NCBI GenBank assembly: GCA_029582165.1 | Contig: CM055873.1 | Coordinates: 52,158,581-52,222,580 of the forward strand | DNA: 64,000 bases | Direction of reading: 5' to 3' | Source of the DNA: Portulaca oleracea | Taxonomy: Eukaryota > Streptophyta > Magnoliopsida > Caryophyllales > Portulacaceae | Part shown: positions 56,075 through 64,000 of the stretch, piece by piece | Position numbering within the stretch: the first letter of the stretch is position 1 | Layout of the letters: every line of letters starts with the position of its first letter | Made by a program: the position numbers and the translations under genes | The notes under the pieces: model-generated | The model's database searches: none | The model's input: only the letters and a program-made list of their open reading frames with translations | What the model was told of the DNA's origin: nothing

Positions 56075-56790
56075 TGAATTTCCTTACGAGGATTGTCCAA
56101 ATACTTTACATTCATGTCTCCATTTTTCAAAGCTAATTTTGTCAATTTATCAACAACCTTGTTGGCCTCCTTGTAACAGAAAGCCATACGGACTTCCCAA
56201 GCTGCCATCTTGATCCAAATTAACGCTAACAAAAATTTGTCAGGCGGATTATCGAATTATCCGACTGGAAAAAATTGGGTTTGGACATAGATTCTTCATC
56301 CGAATTTCGATATTGACCGAATTGACAGAATATTCGGACATAAAATCCCTCTTTTTTCTATTGTTCGAACCGGATTTTAGCTCCATCTGAATTGTCCGAC
56401 CCGGTCTGACCCGAAATAAAACCGGGTCCAAACATGAATTTCTCATCCGAATTTTGACATTGTCTGAATTTGTCCGACCCGAATTTACGAATCAGATTTT
56501 TGCGGTGGATCCAAATCTTGCATAGATTGACTAGGTTGGTATTCCCCGCATCCCAAATTTCAACCTCTCCCTTTATGGCATGAATCAGCGCCACAAAATA
56601 GTTCAATTTTCAACTCGAGTTTATTGATGTCCATGCCCTTGGCTATTTTGAGCCCAAATGCCACAACTTGAAGCTCAACTATTTATGTTGTTTGATGTCC
56701 TAAACTTTTCATGAAGCCTCGAATCCAATTTGCACCGCCCATTCCAGTTTTTGGATCACCTTTTGCAATTGCATGGGTGAAAACTGTTTC
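56075..56790 (-). pseudogene. RNase H-like (RVT_3-type) protein remnant, copy C
   Basis: Same decayed gene as copies A and B (minus strand: GLKIAKGMDINKLELKI-like, then FALIHAIKGEVEIWDAGNTN, then WEVRMAFCYKEANKVVDKLT-like). It is interrupted by a 287-bp insertion with a 9-bp duplication. Stops and shifts abound. Confidence 0.5.
56221..56507. mobile_element. Small insertion with 9-bp target duplication
   Basis: GATCCAAAT stands on both sides (56212-56220 and 56508-56516), while copies A and B read straight through (GATCCACATCTTGCATTGATT). The ends show a short, imperfect inverted similarity (AACGC...AAAAATTTG against CACCGCAAAAATCTG). The interior repeats TCCGAATTT and GTCCGACCC words. A 9-bp duplication would fit a Mutator-type MITE, but the TIRs are weak. 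Confidence 0.6.
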
Positions 56791-57066
56791 TTGCTAAATG
56801 ATTGGTTTTTATTAATGAATTTCCTTTATTTTATAAAAATTTAAAAAATTATACCAACCTATAAACATAAAAATTGTCAACGTAATTATATCATTGAAAT
56901 TTCATCATAGGTGCCTATCGATAATTTCCCGATGAATTAGTTGGTCGGCCAACAAATAGAAGGAAGGTGATCATGTATGGTCATTTACCCTGCATTAAAA
57001 CATAACAAGTCAAAATTGGTGTATTTCGGATCATAAATCAAGCATTTAGACTTTGATTTAAGTTTT

Positions 57067-57233
57067 TCGTGCTATTGTGTGCTGTTGTTGTAATTCATGT
57101 TCTTATGGTATTTTCAGTAGGGATGTGTTATTTCTCTATGTCTCTTTTGTGAGATCAATCTGAGTTGTAAACTCTTTTGTTTGCTCTGTCACACCTTTAA
57201 TAAAAGGGCTTTTGGCCGCAAATTATAAAAAAA
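57067..57233 (+). mobile_element. 5'-truncated LINE 3' end
   Basis: About 165 bp ending CCTTTAATAAAAGGGCTTTT then GGCCGCAAATTATAAAAAAAAA: a polyadenylation signal (57199-57204) and A-tail typical of plant LINE 3' ends. The paralogous spacer at 22760-22810 passes from AAGTTT to AAGTTCAAGAAATAG without it. Confidence 0.6.
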
Positions 57234-58487
57234 AACAAGTTCAAGAAATAGAGGTTCAGTTTAATGATCGAAACTTTATTCTTATAAAAATTTAAAAAAT
57301 TAAAAAAAATTAAAAGCTAAGTAATGGATGAAAAGAAGTTGGATTAAGGAGTATAGTTAAGTTAAATATTATATCTATAATTTAGATAGTTGATTTTTTT
57401 TCAATTTAGATCGTAATGGATTAAATGCTTCATTAAACCTTATCGTGTTTTTCTTTCTCTGTAAAATAGTAGATATTGAACAATTTCTAAATCCTAGATC
57501 AATTGGGCTTAGTAACTAGAAAATCCTGGCGAGTTTTTGTTGGTCAAAATGGTGAGTTGATGATAAGTTTCAATGATAACAAGAGTTATGTTCCATACTT
57601 TTTAGTAAAATGAAGGAAAATTGGATTCTAATGATCCCTACTTTCAATATTTATATGTCAATAATTCCTACTTTATTTTTGTATTTTGATGATCCAAAAA
57701 AATAAAAATTAATTGTATTCTTCTGGGACACCCTCGAGTGTATAGTGTATACCTGATTTTGAATTGAATTTGACTCAAAACTTATCGGAACACTTCTACA
57801 CGATTTTTAATGAACTTACAAAGTTTGTCCCATTTTTTTTTCTATTTTTTCATTTCATTCCTTTTAAAAAAATCATAATAGCCGCTTGAATTCTCAAAAA
57901 AAATAATTTAAAAATTCTTTTAGTAAAACACTTTGCGACCTTTCCAGGGCAGGAATGAAAAAATTAAAAAAAATGTGGAGGTAAATTTCGTACCACTATA
58001 ATACAAATTTTTTTTGGACAACTAAAATACAATAACAAAGTAGTGATTATTGGCACATACAAGCTGAAAACGGAGATTATTATCCAATTTTCCTAAAATG
58101 AATATCAAATTATCTGTATTCCTTTAAGCCAACTTACATTAATTAACAAACCGAATACCCCTGAGATAGGGGCCCGATGGGTTGAATTAATACCTATGTT
58201 GAAAAAAAAAATAACAAATAAAATACTTAAATTTTCTGCATTTGCAATTCTCCAAACACTCATTTAGAACACTATTTCAACCATAATCTACTATTTAAAC
58301 AACTAATTTTTCTGAGTATGGCTTTTATATTAGCTTGTATATATGTAATTACACATACAGGAGGAAGGAAAAACTAACATGTTTGCTGTTTGTCTGAAAC
58401 AACAAAGAAGTTTGTCTCAAAGAGGAAGCAATGATAATTCCCTTTCAAATGTTGGATCCAAAGAAAAGTATATATCCATTCTCATAC
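57234..58487. repeat. Duplicated NLR-upstream block (also at 15276-15915)
   Basis: 57234-57440 follows 22810-22960; 57800-58487 follows 15276-15915 up to AAGAAAAGTATATATCCATTCT, where the second LTR element begins. In the other copy this sequence continues into the NLR-B promoter. No gene inside. Confidence 0.7.
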
Positions 58488-60055
58488 TGTAGACACCGAA
58501 AATGTGTCAGACAGATTTTAGCTTAACCCGGGATCGAGATGTTGAAGCTCGAGCAGATTTACATTTTGGGCTAAAACGGAAGGATGGCGCGGATTTATGT
58601 TTTGGGCCTAAAAGAAGAAGGATGGCGCGGATTCCAGAATGTGGGCCTAAATCGGGGCTGGCGCGGATTCCAGAGTGTGGGTCGGATCCGGATTCAAGTC
58701 TGCGCGGATCCATTGCCGGATCTGATTGGCAGGATTCGCGCGGATTCAGCCAAGCCAACTGCAGCGATTTTGATCAAACCAACTCTGCGGCGATTACATG
58801 AGTGGCGCGGTTGTGATAGCAAAATCGCCAAGCCCGCATGTATTTGCCAATTTCTGGAGCTTATTTAAGGATCCGCGCGGATCTGGGTAAGGGGTTGGCA
58901 TTTTTGGTATTCGGGGAAGGGATTTTCCTGAGCAAACACAGACTCAATCTAGGCGAGGTTTAAGGAAATCCGCGTGGATTTCCTTGTCGGGTCTTTCTCA
59001 GCCACCTTGGGTTCCAACGTCAAGCGTACACCCGGCTGAATTAGCTTAGCGACCCATTTTCCACCAAATCTGCGCGGATTCTGGGTATAATTCGTTTCAC
59101 TTCATTCGTTTAATTTAGTCTTTTTTTTCGTTTCCTGGTTTAAGAGAAAATTGTAACAATGTAGTTAATACGCCCCGCCCGCTGTAATTTTAGTTTTTTT
59201 TTTCTTTTTTATTTTTTTTTATATGCTGAACTCTTTTTCTTTTCGTTAATTGCATGATGTTTCTTTCAATTCGGTGACAACTTCGTTTTTTTTCTTTTTC
59301 TTTTCTTTCAAAAAGTAACCCGACTTAGTAAAGGCCGCAGTGGCGGTCTGAGGCATCCCCTACAGACATCTTTACCGGACCCGTTCTTTTGGTTGAGGCC
59401 AGTCATAAAAATTTAAGTTTTGTTAATTTTACTTTTAAAATTAACTGGCGACTCCTCCCGTTTTTTTTTTTAGTTTTTTTTTGTTTTCACTTTTTCTAAA
59501 AAGTCGGAAAGGAGAAAAGAGAAACACTGACCCAAATGGGTCCAGAATCATGTGGATCCGCGGATCCGAACCTATTTAAGCCGGTTTTCTCTCCTTTTCT
59601 TCTTTCCCTTTTGCTAAAAAAAAGTTTGATTTGGATTTGCGTGGATCCGTGAATCATTTGGGCCAAATCGGAACCCGAATCCGCGAGGATTTGGGTGGAG
59701 TTTCGGCCCAAATGGCCCAGATCATGTGGACCCAACTCTTATTTAGTCGGTTTTTATTTTTTCTTTCCCTTTTCGATTCAAAACTCAAAAAGCACATTAC
59801 GGCACAGGTGGGTCGGAACGCGTGGATCCGGCCCGCTTCGGCTCAGTTTCCGTTTTTTTTAGCTTTTGCAAAAAAGCATTTTCAACCACTTTTTTTTATG
59901 TTCTTCTTTTTTTCTTCCTGCGTTGTTTTCTCCTATTTCGAAAATAATTTCTAAAAAAGCCAAATTTCTTTAAAATCGTCCCTTAAGAAAATAAGCAACC
60001 CTACGTCGAGTCGACCTTCCGTGGGGGACCGTGCCCTCCGGGGGCCGCGGGCCTC
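58488..60055 (+). repeat. 5' LTR of the second Tat/Ogre-like element
   Basis: Begins TGTAGACACC. The end is near GGGCCGCGGGCC at 60041-60053, since the same sequence (inverse) forms the outer end of the LTR at 43457. The exact CA end is altered, so the boundary is approximate. CG-rich units recur at 58550-58690 (GGCGCGGATT alternating with TGGGCCTAAA). Confidence 0.8.
58861..58870 (+). promoter_or_regulatory. TATA-like box of the second LTR
   Basis: TTATTTAAGG immediately before ATCCGCGCGGAT, the arrangement also seen in both LTRs of the first element; U3 here would be about 370 bp. Confidence 0.55.
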
Positions 60056-60058
60056 TGA

Positions 60059-60076
60059 TGCGACTCCACTGGGGAC
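60059..60076 (+). other. Primer binding site
   Basis: TGCGACTCCACTGGGGAC just after the LTR; see the first element. The homologous TATAAGAGGGTAAAA follows in both. Confidence 0.6.
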
Positions 60077-61640
60077 TTATAAGAGGGTAAAAACTTGAAG
60101 AGTCGGGTTTAGTTTTTTTTTAAAAAAAAAGTTGTCACGTTTTTTTTTAACTTTAGGCATTATTCGCATCTCACGGGCCTTCCCCTTCGTCGGGCACACA
60201 AGGTACCGTTTAGGAAAATCCTTACTTACCATTTTGGGAAAAACATTAACCATTCAACTCAGGTGGGTCCATTTAGACCTTCACCGAGCCGGTGGTTGTT
60301 TTTCCCCCTCGTGCCGTACTCCTTAATCCACTTGATTAAAAGGAGCAACCCGGGGGTATTAACCTTCCATGCACCCCATGGAGGCCAAATGCCCGGGACA
60401 CGAGTTAGGAGGCGTTAGTAAATCGACCTTTAAACCTCAAACGTAGAGCTTTGGTTAGGATGGAACTGCATTTGCATGCTATGTGTTCTTCCCCATCCTC
60501 GAACCCGAGACCATGCAGCAGTGCTTAGAGAAATTCAAAAATAAAGTCTTTTTGGGTCTTTTGTTTTTGTGTCGGACCCCAATTTAGGCCCGACGGTAGG
60601 CCTGAGCCCAGAAATCCGCGCGGATTTCTGTTGAGCTCAGTGGCGAGCCTAAATTGAGGAAATCGATGTCTGGGTTTAGAATTTGGCCCACGTAGGACAC
60701 AGACCCAGGGAATCCGCGCGGATTCCAGGTTGGGCCGGGTCATATGTGGTCCAAATTCTTCCAGTTTTTGTTTCTTTTTTATGCTTCACCGAATTTATGC
60801 CTGATAGCGGGTTTGAGCCCAGAAATCCGCGCGGATTTCTGCTGACTTTAATCGCTAGCAGGCTTAAATCGAGTGGTCTATGTGTGGTTTTTTTTGCTCT
60901 TTTTTTTTCTTTTCTTTTCTTCGTCTTTTGTTTTTTTTTGTGTGTTACCTTGATTTGGGCTCGGCAGTGATCTTGAGCCCAACAAATCCGCGTAGACCTC
61001 ACTGGGTTTATACCCAGAAGATCATGTGATTCATGAGGCTCGGTGCTTTGGACCCAAATTTAGGTTGTTGGGGTTACATTTGAGTTTTTTTCTCTTTCTT
61101 TTCCTTTCTTCTTGCCTTTTTGCATAAGGTTTTTGTGTTTTGGGTCAGAAATACATTCGGGCTATCTAAAGTCGTTGGGCCTCATGAGATCCTCGGAGAT
61201 TTTGTGAGTGGGCCCACCCTTTGGGTAGTCGAATGAGTTCTAGTTCGTTTAGTCCGCTAGATTAATATGTTTAACCCTTATGAGAGGCTGAGTTCTTTGT
61301 GGATTCGGTCAGATAAGGTTTAAACATGTTATCTCGAACTGAGTCGACGATACGCATAAGAGTTTTATTTGGGCTTCGCATATAGTCTTGAGCCTTAGTT
61401 CGATTATTCGGAGTTTAAATAGAATTCTTCATCCACTGCATGTTGTGTCTTTAGGGGGGCGTTGAGCTGAGTCTTTGAATTCCTCCACCTTTTCAGGACA
61501 GGATAGGTTGGTTTCGGGTTTATCAACGGGACGAAGCGGGCGTTTAGAAACATTCGATATTCATTACGGCGATGCGAAGGCCGGGTATCATCGAGGTAAC
61601 CAATCGAGCGGCGGCGAAGGGACATCGAGGAGTAGTTGAG
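60077..61640 (+). other. Untranslated leader with scattered palindromes
   Basis: Contains at least three AATCCGCGCGGATT palindromes (about 60617, 60713, 60825), each in a block of the form GAGCCCAGAAATCCGCG...TTTCTG followed by a T-rich tract, so the leader is built of diverged repeats of about 105-110 bp. No confident ORF upstream of gag. Confidence 0.5.
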
Positions 61641-61848
61641 AGTTAAGTGATTGATCCATACGAAACCATGTCAAACCCGAATGATGGCGTGAGGTCGACC
61701 ACACGTGATCTTGGGAGGAAGCTGTTCCACCACCACCACCGCGATTCCAATCTTGACTTGGAGCAATTAACCAATGTGATTCTAAACATGCAAGTTTCGA
61801 TGAGCGCTCGGTGGAGGCGCAGAACAGAGAATCGACATTATCCATGCC

Positions 61849-62727
61849 ATGGAGGAGGCAAAGAACTCAAATGTGAAGAATCCTCCCATGGTGGAGGTTG
61901 ATCAATTTAGCGAGAGAAGGGCGGATCGATCCGGGGTCTCAAATTCGAGACTATATCGCATTGAGCAGATGTTGAAGGAATCTACTTTGTTCAACAACCA
62001 ATTTATGGATGATGTCGGTTTTACACCGGTGCCTCGGGGAAGGCTTCCCCCTAAGTTCAACATGCCAGACATCAAGTTCCACGGTGTTGAGAGCCCACAT
62101 CAGCATGTAAGGAACTTTCTAGGGGCGATGACGCTAAAGGGAGTAGAGGAAGACATCTATCACATTATTTTTCCTTGGACTTTGGGACCTGATGTTATGA
62201 AATGGTACAACACTCTCAGTCCAGCCAAGACTACACAATGGAGTTTGCTTTGCAAGGAGTTCTTACATCAGTACTCCTACAATGTAGACATGCCAGTCAC
62301 TTTAAGGGACATGGAATTAGTGAAGCAAGAGGAGAAAGAATCTTTCTCTGACTACTTTGCTCGGTGGAGATCAAAGGCAGCTCAAATGGTGGACCGACCA
62401 TCTGAAGAACACCAAGTAGACATGCTTATTAGAAGTCTACAACCGTCATATAACGCTCATTTGAGGTTTCAACCCCTTAAAGATTTCGCTACATTAAGAC
62501 TGGTTGGGACTAAAATAGAAAGTGAGTTTGCTAAGGGAGTTGCAACTGGGGGCTGGAAGAACACCTATACTAACAGGAAGTCGGCTGGCCCATCTGCATC
62601 CAACAACAAGGGGAACGAGGTGAATGCCCTACAACGCTACACCGAATACACCCCTATAGACACTACGTACGCTCAAGCTTTAGAGCGTCTCTTAGCGAGG
62701 AATGATTACTCTTCCCGACTTAAGTAG
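61849..62727 (+). CDS. gag polyprotein of the second Tat/Ogre-like element
   Basis: 292 codons from an ATG at 61849; the natural start may lie further upstream, because frames at 61647-61901 are also open. It contains the retrotransposon gag domain: PKFNMPDIKFHGVESPHQHV, IIFPWTLGPDVMKWYNTLSP, LLCKEFLHQYSYNVDMPVTL, ESFSDYFARWRSKAAQMV and EEHQVDMLIRSLQPSY. This is the order of Tat/Ogre gags (KxW..L...F..QY.FN.D..). It forms the cytoplasmic particle that packages element RNA. After the stop at 62725-62727 a zinc-knuckle-like KFCKYHRARGHD is still readable at about 62757, so the ORF was originally longer and the C-terminal part is decayed. Confidence 0.8.
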   Translation: MEEAKNSNVKNPPMVEVDQFSERRADRSGVSNSRLYRIEQMLKESTLFNNQFMDDVGFTPVPRGRLPPKFNMPDIKFHGVESPHQHVRNFLGAMTLKGVEEDIYHIIFPWTLGPDVMKWYNTLSPAKTTQWSLLCKEFLHQYSYNVDMPVTLRDMELVKQEEKESFSDYFARWRSKAAQMVDRPSEEHQVDMLIRSLQPSYNAHLRFQPLKDFATLRLVGTKIESEFAKGVATGGWKNTYTNRKSAGPSASNNKGNEVNALQRYTEYTPIDTTYAQALERLLARNDYSSRLK

Positions 62728-63239
62728 GAGCCAAGAGAAGCCACGAAATTGGGGCCGGCAAGTTCTGCAAGTACCATAGGGCTCGAGGGCATGATCTGAG
62801 CGGTGCTTTACTTTGAAGAGCAGGATGGAGGAGATGTTTAGGTCGAAACAACTACCCTTACAGCGGCACAAAAACCTAGCAACACAAACAATCCACTAGG
62901 TTCACTGCGTATACACGCCGTGTTTGAGGAATGCGAATGGGATCCTCGGATTTCATTGCTTGATGCTGAGGTCAACTTACATCATGCATTACTTCACGGG
63001 CCATGAGGTCAGCGGTTTATGGGCTAGTGGCGAGGAGGATGTCTATGGTGAGCCTCGTCTTTGAGAAGGCCACGAGCGACTTTTGGGATTACGATGGAGC
63101 GAGGACTTTTGGGGAGCGGCAAAGTGCGGAGAGGTCAAAACTCGGATGTTACTTTCTAACAAGGTCGAGCGCCATAATCATCAGGAGGCCCTTCCCAAGT
63201 CGACCTCAAGACAAGGGAAGGAGAAGGTAGGAGAGGTGG

Positions 63240-63800
63240 TGATCCGTTCGGAGGAGGATTTGATGTTAAAGCAGTTGAAGAGATTGAAGATGGATGTTAC
63301 GGTATGGCAATTGTTGGCGGCTTCACAAAAGCACAGGCAAGCCCTGATCGAGGCTTTGAGCAAGTTGGAAGTATCACCCGAAACTACGCAGAAGAAATAG
63401 TATCTTTTGTCACATCGCGGGAATACCATAACTTTTGGTGATGAGGATTTGCCTAAGGAAGGTCTTGCGCACAAGGCCTTATACTTGACCGTGGGTTGTG
63501 CGATGGGTGATACCCTTAGTATTGGTGGACAACGGATCTGCGGTGAACATCTGTCCATGGAGGACGGCACAGAAGCTGGGGATTCAATCCCATCAGCTTA
63601 CCCGAGCCATTCAACTTAGGGCCTCGACAACACTCCTAGGCAATTTTGGGTTCAATTACATTCCGGAATTACTATGGATACAATTTCCAACAATGTTGAG
63701 TTTCTAGTATTGGACATTAGGCATCATTTAACCTTTTGTTAGGGCGCCTTGGTTGCGCGCACAACAAGCGGTGTCATCTACTCTACATCGGAAGGTGAAG
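63240..63800 (+). pseudogene. Protease region of pol (frameshifted)
   Basis: In order: LKQLKRLKMDVTVWQLLAAS then KHRQALIEALSKLEV, the linker found before the protease in Tat/Ogre elements. Then GNTITFGDEDLPKEGLAHKA and LYLTVGC. After a shift near 63500 comes VLVDNGSAVNICPWRTAQKL, the aspartic protease active site (DNGS), and finally, near 63735, a GRPWLRAQQAVSSTLHRKVK-like block interrupted by a frame change. The enzyme would cut the gag-pol polyprotein; frame breaks and stops rule that out in this copy. Reverse transcriptase should follow beyond the window. Confidence 0.8.
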
Positions 63801-64000
63801 ATGATGGTTAAGAGGCGGTGGTAACGATCGAAGGGGAGGAGTTAGCGGTGTGATTACTTGAAGAAACCTATGATCGAGATAGAACACAACTCGAGGGCGA
63901 GTTTCACCATTTCGATATCGTAGCTACCTTGGAGAAGGAAGAAGTACCTTTGGACTTGATCCTTATTCAACGGGAAGGTGAGCGCAATTTTGAGCGACAT

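Larger units (their letters stand above)
58488..64000 (+). mobile_element. Tat/Ogre-like Ty3/gypsy LTR retrotransposon (runs off the window)
   Basis: Starts TGTAGACACCGAAAAT, as does the U3 of the element at 43457-53555. It then shows an LTR of about 1.57 kb, primer binding site, leader, gag, and a protease region. It carries the same CG-rich palindromes and TATA-like box. The 3' part and target duplication lie beyond the window; the base pairs before the start are CATAC. Frameshifts in the gag-protease interval show this copy is decaying. Confidence 0.88.

Overview
The window looks like a flowering-plant nuclear genome, most likely a eudicot. It holds intronless CC-NB-ARC-LRR (NLR, non-TIR) disease-resistance genes with AT-rich spacers, a plant L1-type LINE, Stowaway and long-inverted-repeat MITEs, a Mutator-type hairpin element, and Ty3/gypsy elements of the Tat/Ogre type. 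The species cannot be read from the sequence. No tRNA, rRNA, CRISPR or bacterial-style operon was seen.

The backbone is a tandemly duplicated NLR cluster, all copies on the + strand. From left to right: the LRR end of a gene cut by the window edge (2-871); a short LRR remnant (2770-3015); the apparently intact gene NLR-A (10497-14459, 1320 aa); the apparently intact gene NLR-B (16373-20017, 1214 aa); pseudogene NLR-C (23796-26978; no CC domain, two in-frame stops, one frameshift); NLR-D, reduced to its LRRs (35150-36549); a tiny LRR remnant (42300-42525); and NLR-E (42895-43456 plus 53556-54907), an LRR fragment split by a 10.1 kb retrotransposon. Seven of these 3' ends share the same 3' flank. 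The spacers also share long paralogous blocks (RNase H-like pseudogenes, inverted-repeat elements, the region upstream of NLR-B), so the cluster grew by duplicating gene-plus-flank units.

Several mobile elements can be delimited to the base. The LINE (3603-8990, minus) sits between copies of ATTTTC(AT)n. A hairpin element (36723-40385) has a perfect 9-bp target duplication and carries a 3.1 kb solo LTR (37071-40217) with its own perfect 5-bp duplication. A Tat/Ogre-like element (43457-53555, minus) has TG...CA ends and AGCAC duplications; it keeps gag remnants but shows no pol. A second element of the same family enters at 58488 (plus) and runs off the right edge with gag and a frameshifted protease region. 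It landed in a copy of the region upstream of NLR-B, so another NLR 5' end may lie beyond the window.

The most unusual signal is in the two Tat/Ogre-like elements. Their U3 regions are packed with CG-rich palindromes (ATCCGCGCGGAT and variants) alternating with TTTGGCCCAAA at 35-39 bp spacing, upstream of a conserved TATTTAAGG box that abuts one palindrome. The NLR copies also differ in the number of about 104-123-residue LRR super-modules at their C-termini. I found no wholly new biological system that I could defend.
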